The position numbers were made by a program, and so were the translations under genes. A DNA stretch of 61,249 nt from an uncultured Elusimicrobia bacterium (lineage in GTDB: Bacteria > Elusimicrobiota > Endomicrobiia > Endomicrobiales > CAIRNS01), in assembly GCA_903880015.1 (NCBI GenBank), contig CAIRNS010000023.1, forward strand, positions 1 to 61,249, in the 5' to 3' direction. How positions within the stretch are numbered: position 1 is the first letter of the stretch; each line of letters opens with the position of its first letter. The notes under the pieces are model-generated. The model was not told the origin of the DNA, did not search any database, and saw only the letters and a program-made list of their open reading frames with translations. Shown one piece after another: positions 26,701 to 33,482 of the stretch.

Positions 26701-28350
26701 GCGGGGAATGTGGCGGTGCATCTGCGGTACGACTGGAACAAAGTACAGGGGCTCCCTCTTGGGATTTTTGTGGCAGAAGATGTTTCTGTCCTGCAGGGTG
26801 ATAAAAAAATAGATACACGGTACGGCTACCTTTCGCTTGTCGTGACGAAAACGCCCGCGCAGTTTCCTGGTGGAGCGGAAATACACAATACAGGAATCAG
26901 GGCGGGCGGCAAGGCGGTATGGACAGCAACAGAAAATGGCGTGTTGATAGTGTATGTGACGGGCGAGAACGGGGATTTTGCGCGCAACGCCGCACAGGTC
27001 GTCAAGATACTCAAAGGACGCGCCGGCGTAGCGGGGAGCGCGCGCGCTCAACGGGTGATTAATGATGCGAATGGTGTTGCCATGAATCCCGCGCGCGGAG
27101 CGGTGGTGTTCGACTATACCAATTCTGCAGAATTATTTTGGGATGCCGGAAGCGCTGTGCTCAAAGGCGACGCGTTGCCTGCCGGGTTTGAGGCGATAAC
27201 CAATGTGCACAACGCCGAGCGCTATGCCATGCGTCCCGAAATAGCCGTCGAGACGAAGTGGAGCAATTCATATACAGGGGCCGGCGAAACGCCGTTTAAT
27301 CAGTCATTGATGCTCTCCGCTGAAGAACTGCAGAAAGCGGGAAAACCTCACATTGAACAATTGCAAAAACGGGGAGGAAGAATATATGTGTCGTATGCCG
27401 GAACCGACGCGATTGAGGTTGCTCGGTTAGTAAATACATACGGGCTTAACGGCGCCGTTTGTCCGAACATCGATGCGGTAACGGTTAGCGGCATAAAAAA
27501 TAAGGATGCATGGGTCGCCGGGCGCGGCGCCGCGGGCAATAATGGTGTGCGCGCCTATGCCGAGATTGACCTGCGCTCAGGCCTGCCCTCGCTCGCTGGT
27601 ATTCGGTCCGGGGCCGTCGTACGCATCACGGTTGATGAAAAAAGCGTGAGTGGTATTTCTGTGCTTAACAAACTTCCCTACGGGTGTGTGCTTATCATTG
27701 AAGGTGCTGCGTTCCGGGAAGCAACCCGTCTGACGGGCAGAGATATTTCCGACATAGAACTTTTCGGCGTCAATATTCTGGCGTTCCTGCACCTGACGCC
27801 CGCTACCCCCGCTGAGAATCATCACTACGAACGAAAGACCGCGTTCGCGCTTTCGCTGGATGAGTTTGAACAGCCGGCCAATCTTGCGGACGATGTGGCC
27901 GCCATCAAGGACGGCAATATAGCCGCCATTACGGGGAACGCCGTGTTTTTTGAAGCGGTGTCGCTGCATCTTCGTACTGCCATTGACCGTCAATCGTTCC
28001 TTGACGCGGTGGCGGCACGGTATCTGTTGGCCAGCCAGGGCAAGCAGAACGGTTTGTTGTCCGATGGATTGGAACAGGAACTGGTTGCAGCGATGGCCAA
28101 GTTGTCTTCATCGCAGTTGAAAATGATGGACATTACTATTGTCCCGCCGTTATTCGATACTGAAGGAACCGTTGATGAAGTCAATGCCCGGGTGATAGCC
28201 AGAATCAATGATGAGAGTAAACCGATTACCGCAGAAGGGCGCATTGCGTTGATAGCTATGTTCGCAGAAGGCCGTTTTGTTGCGGCTGCGCACGCTACAC
28301 CTCTCCAGACAGACACTCGCCTGATGCGTCAAATCCTCCAAGCCGCCTAA
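20716..28350 (+). CDS. Giant exported protein with tandem-repeat solenoid and membrane segments (2,544 aa)
   Basis: I do not recognise the whole protein. ATG 20716 starts a signal-like segment (LIALITVAAFLYSSVIAPVV). Residues about 60-520 resemble the EreA/ChaN/TraB-type fold: IAIQDLHCHPEV, VKKVFVEGGYG, VLYGLEDEAL and VVVVGGFHTAGLENLLAQRG. A hydrophobic pair lies at nt 23345-23510. About twelve tandem repeats fill nt 23570-25140. A helical part follows, then a second hydrophobic region (nt 26590-26715), a beta-rich stretch (nt 26800-27010) and a tail ending LMRQILQAA. The last three regions resemble those of the giant gene at 1-4173. Envelope location is inference. Confidence 0.9.
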   Translation: MNLRKLIALITVAAFLYSSVIAPVVQAAIRAEPVSPMAIQAAGADFIPAAYGTVTAGASFDSSRVVIAIQDLHCHPEVQHNISNIIAALDKQFGVKKVFVEGGYGPVDTAWLNGLTDREIRRTVTESLMDTGRLTGTEYFALTHEKTNVLYGLEDEALHRGNIARLGRIIGRKPFLDTTIALMDQDAALLQVKYLSPRHRRLNKIIAAHRSGATASETYYSSLLNCVRTVNNNPDSFAGVYRIDSANFPSITAFLSAAKKSKKISYPAISRQLRSCVALLRQKLSFNDFLDLQTRTDNFTRTDRLFSVILPLCASRGIDLTALYPGLVRFAEYLDETHRINPVALITEDRRLVEELHIAFSRDTAERDVAFAVDFFAYFKDYLLTRLSADDLAYFTGRFDKFRSTWATYAYADRFTALQADISLLREYYAANLKRNDVFVNTIMDGQKAAVLPARQSSDISAAVRAVAGSRDVSVVVVGGFHTAGLENLLAQRGITYITVTPAVTQDTAAAAARYKVLAVRQGNDDAPFIAVESPASTLTPSQNALGLTVVSSERGAERYGDIMEAGWTRIVGQLKREPHLFNKQQGRFDLKALQDTLEALAREMKCDGTMAFSSTGEGIVVTDVRTAVPVELFRLSVGGELTLGAAYRPAVATGVSQIESVLQCSTENLFSVVNTMAESLRFSSPEMIVHFYAVMFWLAESGALTELTSGGLIHEIENDQKIIESITKYFKTNPEIAAELPESVQRAVEAIAINHDQLVREGTPFIRALTAVVGYMPQSTTAGHPAVVDSKNTSSLSNTSALTTEKTYERGRIFFAARPRLARLVAPKVDFAKETDNNLTADAKRAIERWYAPFGSDLIEHIYGMIVGTQERSPVRIAGATAIIAASLGAGWLALNIAQTVMPIGIALLPMVAAFYISYVVTHLLYNIFFGTGTKGNAPLTAETDDRQFQMNRDDLIKIFGLAFVEKHQEALIEIGKRAGWDASKIFNAGFRALKGAIVVDGETDVQTSARIIVIGDGLIALAISAGVKDWTVLGDGLAALNEAIVVAGESAEQTSARLKIIGDGLVALATSADRMAENIFKYALPALKGAIVVGGETAEQTNARLKIIGDGFVSLGKSADRMAENVFQYGLPALNGLIVVPGETAEQTSARLKIIGNGLVALGKTHGWSYFVFFQGDLPAFIKEFGIEFVGKHWTGLVSLGTSAGKNSNVLLQKDLADFRKEFGDEFMEKHWTDLVALGTSAGEDIVYLLRYGLPALKAAFDAEFIEKHWTDLVALGTFAGGDAVYFFMDALPALKAAFDAEFIEKHWADLVVLGKSAGKDARYLFEYVLPALKGAIVVADNTPQQTSARLKIIGAAVVAMYKSHSAHVFNLSKYGLPALKESIVVSGETATQASNRLKRIDTLLGFLAPHVGEYIEDIIQYGLPALIGPTVATDEPVEQTSARIKSIGTAVAFLAQSAGREEMDIFKVGFPTLTEDNVSELYIRGWLYQQKYDVIKGEIERKEVSPVAVIKALLHNQQNNIVSGTADMVRAYGGKKPTVLEGLVSLASKIKIIFTLTPVMFKDIQNQLQACGVDISKESLLSVLRENGYGVYDGQIIAQVEYLLSAYRGSAEHDHVEANYLTHAVTTAIINYAAKGGEAKGRDAIREAQGYHAFHEFDLGLLSMVNFNNRKIDTNVSLAFYYRDAAALQLDPDTNIPAPLPEYSRKRTKIIGGKTVTDLLDELTHNQMRERVAKEKIYAQLLAIQNGTGANIDAAITEIKNNLGILDNNCGLKKEYYAAVFGHLDKEFFTALKVQYKAGSGSTRNELLAKLLTAAMIRQGQTLVASLKPGDIDSPRAADKKVVHPFIALNKTILDYLENEQTIRSGTFEEESPSAADAYRTSRGKVYNTAALTDENLKRYQARMVLLGWPRWLALAVGVAGEQFPLMGNWQAFADEQHTKLHARGREAIRTMHRMSWVTAIGAAVIGVAVPLAAGMAMAVVPALVLSALVWFAGNVAVHLRYDWNKVQGLPLGIFVAEDVSVLQGDKKIDTRYGYLSLVVTKTPAQFPGGAEIHNTGIRAGGKAVWTATENGVLIVYVTGENGDFARNAAQVVKILKGRAGVAGSARAQRVINDANGVAMNPARGAVVFDYTNSAELFWDAGSAVLKGDALPAGFEAITNVHNAERYAMRPEIAVETKWSNSYTGAGETPFNQSLMLSAEELQKAGKPHIEQLQKRGGRIYVSYAGTDAIEVARLVNTYGLNGAVCPNIDAVTVSGIKNKDAWVAGRGAAGNNGVRAYAEIDLRSGLPSLAGIRSGAVVRITVDEKSVSGISVLNKLPYGCVLIIEGAAFREATRLTGRDISDIELFGVNILAFLHLTPATPAENHHYERKTAFALSLDEFEQPANLADDVAAIKDGNIAAITGNAVFFEAVSLHLRTAIDRQSFLDAVAARYLLASQGKQNGLLSDGLEQELVAAMAKLSSSQLKMMDITIVPPLFDTEGTVDEVNARVIARINDESKPITAEGRIALIAMFAEGRFVAAAHATPLQTDTRLMRQILQAA
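23570..25140 (+). repeat. Tandem coding repeats, two unit types
   Basis: Inside the giant gene, units of about 47 codons (pattern GLPALKGAIVV..GETAEQTSARLKIIG) and about 38 codons (pattern DLPALKAAF.AEFIEKHW.DLVALG) follow each other. The order reads one short, four long, four short, three long. All share the core GL.ALG.SAG and end before the next LPAL. This looks like an alpha-solenoid grown by unequal duplication. Confidence 0.85.
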
Positions 28351-28403
28351 TCACTACTGACTTGCATGCCGGCAGTATCCCCTGCATCTTTCGTGGCGGG
28401 ATA

Positions 28404-28432
28404 TTGACAGCTTTTGTGGTAAATTATATAAC
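28404..28432 (+). promoter_or_regulatory. Promoter of thiM-thiE
   Basis: TTGACA (28404-28409), 17 bases, TATAAC (28427-28432). The transcript would start near 28439, exactly where the riboswitch begins. It is the best promoter match in the window. Confidence 0.8.
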
Positions 28433-28439
28433 CGTAATA

Positions 28440-28557
28440 CACAGGGAGGCCGTGTGACGGCCTGAGAGTATCGGGGACAGCAAACCGATTTACCTTTGTC
28501 CCGTGAATTGTTACGGAACGGAACCTGATCTGGGTAATGCCAGCGGAGGGAAATCGG
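28440..28557 (+). promoter_or_regulatory. TPP (THI) riboswitch
   Basis: The conserved thi-box core is present: CTGAGAG at about 28462-28468, then GAACCTGATCTGG and TAATGCCAGCG near 28521-28546 and GGAGGGAAAT. The segment between the two halves is long and can form an extra P3-side stem (CGGGGACA with TGTCCCG). It precedes thiM directly. Binding of thiamine pyrophosphate should reduce expression of thiM and thiE. Confidence 0.93.
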
Positions 28558-28575
28558 AAAGAAGAATTTTTCTTT

Positions 28576-28611
28576 ACCTATACCGCTCGCTGGTATGGGT
28601 TTTATTATTTT
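28576..28611 (+). terminator. Riboswitch-controlled terminator
   Basis: ACCTATACC pairs with GGTATGGGT (28592-28600), followed by a T-rich run, and lies between the riboswitch and the thiM ribosome site AAGGAGG (28612-28618). Transcription attenuation is the likely mechanism. Confidence 0.75.
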
Positions 28612-28625
28612 AAGGAGGATGGAAT

Positions 28626-29426
28626 ATGATTGCTGCATCACCATTGCTCGCGCGGGTACGGGAACAAAAGCCGGTGGTGCATCATTTGACTAATGGGGTG
28701 ACGATATACGATTGCGCCAATGTTGTTAAGGTGTTCGGGGCTTCGCCCGTCATGGCGCATGCGCCGGAAGAGGTGGCCGACATGGCGCAGATTGCATCGG
28801 CACTGGTGTTAAATATCGGGACATTGACGGTTTCATTTGTCGAGGCAATGAAAATCGCGGCGAAAAGCGCCAACAAAAAAGGTATTCCGGTGATACTGGA
28901 TGTGTGCGGCGCCGGGGCTACAAAATTGCGCGACGACAAGTGCCGCGAGCTGATAGAAGGGGTGCGCATAGACATCATCAAGGGAAACGCCTCGGAGATT
29001 GCCCGCATTGCCGGTGAGAATGTGCACACGAAAGGCGTTGACGCGACAGATGTCGGCAAAGACCTGATTATTATTGCGCGGGGATTGGCGCGGCAAAAAA
29101 AATGCACCGTGGTCATCACCGGCAAGGAAGATATAGTAACCGACGGCGAAACAGTTTTTATCGTCAAGAACGGCCACCCCCTGATGGCGTGCGTGGTTGG
29201 TACCGGTTGTATGGCGGCGTCCGTCATCGGGACCTTCGCGGCGGTTGAAAAGAATTATGCCGTCGCCGTGGCCGCAGGATTGGCGTGTTATGAAATTGCC
29301 GCGGAATTGGCGGCCTCGACAGCTGCCGGGCCGGGCAGTTTTAAGGAGTTATTATTTGATAAAATATATTCATTGGACGCATCAACCGTTGAGCGCATGC
29401 AGAAAATAACGGCAGTGGCGCAATAA
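28626..29426 (+). CDS. thiM: Hydroxyethylthiazole kinase
   Basis: Phosphorylates 4-methyl-5-(2-hydroxyethyl)thiazole in thiamine salvage. The 266-residue product shows VHHLTNGVTIYDCANVV near residue 20, GASPVMAHAPEEV, GNASEI and the catalytic-loop motif VVGTGCMAASVIG near residue 192. AAGGAGG is 8 bases before ATG. Controlled by the TPP riboswitch upstream and followed by thiE; no de novo thi genes are in view, so this operon looks like salvage. Confidence 0.95.
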   Translation: MIAASPLLARVREQKPVVHHLTNGVTIYDCANVVKVFGASPVMAHAPEEVADMAQIASALVLNIGTLTVSFVEAMKIAAKSANKKGIPVILDVCGAGATKLRDDKCRELIEGVRIDIIKGNASEIARIAGENVHTKGVDATDVGKDLIIIARGLARQKKCTVVITGKEDIVTDGETVFIVKNGHPLMACVVGTGCMAASVIGTFAAVEKNYAVAVAAGLACYEIAAELAASTAAGPGSFKELLFDKIYSLDASTVERMQKITAVAQ

Positions 29427-29460
29427 ATCTAATACACACCGTATACACAGGGCAATCTGT

Positions 29461-30069
29461 ATGGATATCAGGGGTTACTATTTTATTACGGATACGGCAT
29501 TAACCAAGGCCGGCAATACCGCGGATGTAGCTGCGGCTGTAGCGGCAGGGGCGAAGGCGGTGCAGTACCGCGCAAAAAATCTTTCGACCAGGTCAATGAT
29601 AGAAGAAGCGTTTCGGTTGAAGCGGACCGCAAAAAATACCCTTTTTATCGTCAATGACCGGGTGGATGTTGCGCTGGCGGTTGACGCCGGCGGCGTTCAT
29701 CTCGGGCAGGACGATATGCTGTGTCAGCACGCTCGGCGGTTGCTGGGCCCCGGTGCCATTATCGGGGTGACGGCGCATTCCGTCGACCAGGCGCTTGACG
29801 CGCAGGCGCAGGGCGCGGATTATATCGGCGTTGCGCCGATATTCGCCACCTCAACCAAACACGATGCAGGGACTCCGGCGGGGGTACGGTTAATTACAGA
29901 AATCAAGCAGGCGGTGCGTATTCCGGTGGTTGCCATCGGGGGCATAACGCTTGCAAATGCGCCCCAGGTAATCGCCGCGGGCGCCGACGCCGTGTGCGCT
30001 ATTTCAGCCGTTGTCATGGCCGACGATGTGGAAGAACGCGTCAGAGAATTTCAGAAGTTGTACACATAA
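29461..30069 (+). CDS. thiE: Thiamine-phosphate synthase
   Basis: Joins thiazole phosphate and HMP diphosphate to thiamine phosphate. The 202-residue TIM-barrel protein shows AVQYRAKN, FIVNDRVDVALAV with GVHLGQDD, GVTAHS, YIGVAPIFATSTK and VVAIGGI. It uses the ThiM product, with a 34-base gap, so both lie under the riboswitch. The ribosome site is weak (CAGGGCA). Confidence 0.95.
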   Translation: MDIRGYYFITDTALTKAGNTADVAAAVAAGAKAVQYRAKNLSTRSMIEEAFRLKRTAKNTLFIVNDRVDVALAVDAGGVHLGQDDMLCQHARRLLGPGAIIGVTAHSVDQALDAQAQGADYIGVAPIFATSTKHDAGTPAGVRLITEIKQAVRIPVVAIGGITLANAPQVIAAGADAVCAISAVVMADDVEERVREFQKLYT

Positions 30070-30084
30070 ACAGAGGGGGCATGT

Positions 30085-30492
30085 ATGTTTCTTAAAAAAG
30101 TAGTTGCTGTGTCCGTTGCTTGCGTAGTCGTTTGCGGAGGGGTGAATCTGATTGCGGCTGAGGATGTCAAAAAGCCGGTCCCGTTCAAGGAGTCCGTTAA
30201 AGCAAAGGCGCAAACAGTTACAGAGAAGGCAAAAAATATTACCGCAACCGCGCAGGTCAAGGTGCAAGCGGTCAAAGAGAAAGCCAAGAATATTGATGTT
30301 GCCGCAACGGAAAAGAAAGCCAAGGACGCAAAAGATCAGGCCGCTGCCGGCATGCAAAAAGTTAGTGAACAGGCGGAAAAAGCCGCCGGAGACCTCAAGG
30401 ACAAAGGGCACGAAAAAACCGGCTCCGGACTTGAAAAAGCGGGCAGCAAACTGGAATCCGGTGCAGAAGGCCTTAAAAATCTGGGGAAGTAA
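30085..30492 (+). CDS. Exported Lys/Ala-rich helical protein
   Basis: The 135-residue product has a signal peptide (FLKKVVAVSVACVVVCGG, cleavage after NLIAA). The rest is a long charged helix rich in Lys, Ala and Glu with short repeats (KAKAQTVTEKAKNI, VQAVKEKAKNI). The pattern resembles apolipoprotein- or LEA-like amphipathic helices, or coiled coils; no family is claimed. GAGGGGG lies before ATG. It sits between thiE and nadA, 15 and 12 bases away, probably in one transcript. Confidence 0.75.
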   Translation: MFLKKVVAVSVACVVVCGGVNLIAAEDVKKPVPFKESVKAKAQTVTEKAKNITATAQVKVQAVKEKAKNIDVAATEKKAKDAKDQAAAGMQKVSEQAEKAAGDLKDKGHEKTGSGLEKAGSKLESGAEGLKNLGK

Positions 30493-30504
30493 ATCATTGT
30501 TTAT

Positions 30505-31410
30505 ATGACAGATATTATAGAGCGCATTCAGACATTGGCAAAAAAACGCAACGCAGTGATATTGGCGCATAATTATCAGCGTGACGAGGTGCAGGATATC
30601 GCTGATTTTGTGGGTGACTCGCTTGAGCTTTCCCGCAAAGCCGCCGATACGACTGCGGATGTCATTGTTTTTTGCGGCGTTCATTTTATGGCGGAGACCG
30701 CGGCAATTCTTAATCCCGGGAAAACGGTGATTCTGCCGGACGCCGCGTCGGGCTGTCCGATGGCGGCTATGATAGACGCGTCGCAATTGCGCGCCCTCAA
30801 AGCCGCGCATCCCGGGGCACCGGTGGTTGCCTATGTCAACACCACGGCGGAAGTAAAAGCGGAAACGGATATATGCTGTACATCTTCAAACGCCGTGAAG
30901 ATTGTCGGCGGGATGCCGGATGCAGAGATTATCTTCGTGCCTGATAAAAACTTGGGCGATTATGTGGCGCGGCAGACCGGAAAAAATCTTATTTTCTTTG
31001 AAGGCTTTTGCCCGACGCATATGAAAATCATGCCGGATGATATCCGCGCTCTCAAACAGGCCCACCCAAACGCCGAAGTTCTGGTGCATCCCGAATGCCG
31101 TCCGGAAGCAGTGGCGCTGGCCGACAAAGTATTGTCTACCACCGGCATCTGCGTTCATGTCAGCCAAAGCCCGGCAAAAGAATTTATCATCGGTACCGAA
31201 GTGGGTATATTCCATCGTTTGCGCAAAGAAAATCCCGAAAAAATATTTTACCCCGCTTCCCCCGCAGCCGTATGCCCCAACATGAAAAAGAATTCGCTTG
31301 AAAAGATATTATGGGCCCTGGAAGATATGCGCCCCGTCATCACCGTCGCAGAGCCCATCCGCCTAAAAGCCAAACGCGCCATAGACAGAATGCTGGAATT
31401 AAGCAAATAA
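30505..31410 (+). CDS. nadA: Quinolinate synthase
   Basis: Condenses iminoaspartate with dihydroxyacetone phosphate to quinolinate for NAD synthesis, using an oxygen-sensitive [4Fe-4S] cluster. The 301-residue product matches the short, three-cysteine NadA type: ILAHNYQRDEVQDIADFVGD, VFCGVHFMAETA, DAASGCPMA, VHPECRPEA and AVCPNMKKN. nadB and nadC are not in the window. An oxygen-labile enzyme fits the anaerobic character of the neighbouring genes. Confidence 0.95.
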   Translation: MTDIIERIQTLAKKRNAVILAHNYQRDEVQDIADFVGDSLELSRKAADTTADVIVFCGVHFMAETAAILNPGKTVILPDAASGCPMAAMIDASQLRALKAAHPGAPVVAYVNTTAEVKAETDICCTSSNAVKIVGGMPDAEIIFVPDKNLGDYVARQTGKNLIFFEGFCPTHMKIMPDDIRALKQAHPNAEVLVHPECRPEAVALADKVLSTTGICVHVSQSPAKEFIIGTEVGIFHRLRKENPEKIFYPASPAAVCPNMKKNSLEKILWALEDMRPVITVAEPIRLKAKRAIDRMLELSK

Positions 31411-31730
31411 TTCCCCTTCAGCAGTTGTAGTGCCCCATGAATCTGTATTGATTCTGATAATGTAGGGGCGGGCCTTGCGTCCGCCCGTTCAGAAAATATC
31501 CTTAAGACAGAATTTTTACAAAAGGGGTAATGAAAACACAGTGATCGGGCGGACGCAAGGCGGCCCCTGCAAAAAAAGATAGTACCACCGTGATTGATCC
31601 CCCTTTGAAAAAGGGGGACACAGGGGGATTTGCCGTATACACAGAGCCGGCACTGCAAATCCTCCCCCACCCTCCTTTTTCAAAGGAGGGAGCAATTTAC
31701 TGTATTGCAGAATGAAATTCAGGGGGTTTT
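31411..31730. repeat. Gene-free region with two inverted-repeat doublets (families B and C)
   Basis: Family B: TGTAGGGGCGGGCCTTGCG at 31461 onward, with an inverted copy GGGCGGACGCAAGG at about 31547-31560. Family C: CCCCCTTTGAAAAAGGGGG at 31599-31617, followed by CAGGGGGATTTG, with an inverted counterpart at 31656-31695. Family B recurs at 41512-41634. No gene, promoter or tRNA was seen here. Confidence 0.75.
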
Positions 31731-32450
31731 ATGCATGAGTTGTGGCAAATGCCTATTATTGCCAGTTTTGTTGCCGGGGTTTTTACTTTTGGCAGTCCCT
31801 GTATTTTGCCGCTGATACCCGCCTATATATCGTTTATTACCGGATTGACCCTTGATGAGCTTCAGAGTAACACGCAACCGCTGAAAACAGTTTTTCTCAA
31901 TGCGCTCTTTTTTGTGTGCGGATTTTCTTTGGTGTTCGTCGCGTTGGGGGCGTCGGCCAGTGCGCTCGGCGGGCTCATCGGTGATCACAAGGATGTATTG
32001 CGCTGGATAGGCGGTATCGTCGTTATTGTGTTCGGATTCCACCTGACCGGACTATTTAAAATTAAATTTCTGTATTATCAAAAAAATATTCAGCTCAAAC
32101 AGTCGCGCCTCAAATATCTCGCGCCGTTTCTGTTCGGCCTGGCATTTGCCATCGGCTGGACCCCGTGCGTGGGACCGATACTCTCATCTATCCTCATTCT
32201 CGCGTCAACGCAGGAAACCATTTCCCGCGGCGTCCTGCTGTTAAGCGTCTATTCGCTCGGTCTCGGCTTGCCGTTTCTGTTAACAGCACTGTTCATCAAT
32301 GCAGCACTCCGCGTATTCAACCGCATTAAACGGTTCTACCACATCGTCGAAATCGCCTCCGGTGCCATACTGATACTCGTCGGTGTCTTGATTATCACCA
32401 ACGGCCTCCAGCACATTACCAAATACCTCATGATAGCCATCGGGGAATAA
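31731..32450 (+). CDS. ccdA: Cytochrome c biogenesis protein CcdA
   Basis: CcdA carries reducing power across the inner membrane from thioredoxin to extracytoplasmic thiol proteins. The 239-residue product has six hydrophobic segments and the two redox cysteines in FGSPCILPLIP and GWTPCVGPILS. It heads a tightly spaced run (12 bases to the next gene) with copper export and oxygen defence, suggesting help in metal or redox homeostasis outside the membrane. No other cytochrome c maturation gene is visible. Confidence 0.92.
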   Translation: MHELWQMPIIASFVAGVFTFGSPCILPLIPAYISFITGLTLDELQSNTQPLKTVFLNALFFVCGFSLVFVALGASASALGGLIGDHKDVLRWIGGIVVIVFGFHLTGLFKIKFLYYQKNIQLKQSRLKYLAPFLFGLAFAIGWTPCVGPILSSILILASTQETISRGVLLLSVYSLGLGLPFLLTALFINAALRVFNRIKRFYHIVEIASGAILILVGVLIITNGLQHITKYLMIAIGE

Positions 32451-32462
32451 TAGGATTGTCTC

Positions 32463-33482
32463 GTGCATCACATGAAAGAAGCGTTGCTGTATCAAATAAT
32501 TGAGGGTTCTGCGGTGCAGTGTGCGCTGTGCGCGCACCGGTGCGTGATTGCATCGGGGGAGTGCGGGCGGTGCGGCGTACGGCGTAACGACGACGGAGTT
32601 TTACATACCGACGCTTATGGCGCGGTGGTGGCGGCGCATCTCGATCCAATAGAAAAAAAGCCGTTGTTCCATTTTTTGCCGGGTACACAGTCGTTTTCGT
32701 TTGCGGCTATCGGCTGTAATTTTACGTGTTCGTTTTGTCAGAACTGGGAAATATCACAGGCGAAGGAAGCGGGGCGGCTGGGCGTGCAAACACGGGTACT
32801 GTCGCCTGCCGCTATTGTTGAACAGGCGATTGCCTCGGGCGCAAAAAGTATTTCGTATACTTACAGCGAACCGACGATTTTCATCGAATACGCACTCGAG
32901 ACCGCCCGGCTGGCAAAAAAGGCCGGGCTGGCAAATATTTTTGTAACCAACGGATACATGACACACGAGGCGCTGGACCTGATTGGTCCGTATCTGGACG
33001 CCGCCAATGTTGACCTCAAATTTTCTGACGATGAAAAATATTCTCTGCACTGTAGCGCTCATCTTGAACCGGTGCTCCAAACCATCCAGAGCATGAAAGA
33101 GCGTGGCATCTGGGTGGAAGTGACGACGCTGGTTGTCCCGGGATTAAATGACGATGTATCGTCGCTGTCGCCCATCGCCGGTTGCATTGCCGCTGTGAGC
33201 CCCGAGATTCCCTGGCACCTGTCGGCGTTTCATCCCGACTACAAACTGCTCGAGGCGCCCGCCACGCCGGCAAAGTCACTCAAGCGGGGCGTTGATGCCG
33301 GTAAGAAGGCCTGCCTGCACTATGTTTATACGGGAAATATTTCCGGCGGCGCTGAAGATACGCGGTGTCATGCCTGCAATGCGCTGCTCATCAACCGTCG
33401 TGGATTTTCGATAGCTGAAAACAATATTCAGAAAAACCATTGCCCGTCATGCCGGGCAAAAATCCCCGGAGTATTTATATGA
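32463..33482 (+). CDS. amrS: AmmeMemoRadiSam-type radical SAM protein
   Basis: The 339-residue product matches AmrS: an N-terminal cysteine region (CALCAHRCVIASGECGRCGV), FHFLPGTQSFSFA, the radical SAM motif CNFTCSFCQNW (CxxxCxxC), SYTYSEPTIFIEY and a C-terminal zinc-like group (CHACNALL, CPSC). The usual partners amrA (AMMECR1) and amrB (Memo) are absent here, and the chemistry is not settled. GTG 32463 is chosen because AGGA lies 7 bases upstream; ATG at 32472 is the alternative. It overlaps copA by four bases. Confidence 0.88.
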   Translation: MHHMKEALLYQIIEGSAVQCALCAHRCVIASGECGRCGVRRNDDGVLHTDAYGAVVAAHLDPIEKKPLFHFLPGTQSFSFAAIGCNFTCSFCQNWEISQAKEAGRLGVQTRVLSPAAIVEQAIASGAKSISYTYSEPTIFIEYALETARLAKKAGLANIFVTNGYMTHEALDLIGPYLDAANVDLKFSDDEKYSLHCSAHLEPVLQTIQSMKERGIWVEVTTLVVPGLNDDVSSLSPIAGCIAAVSPEIPWHLSAFHPDYKLLEAPATPAKSLKRGVDAGKKACLHYVYTGNISGGAEDTRCHACNALLINRRGFSIAENNIQKNHCPSCRAKIPGVFI

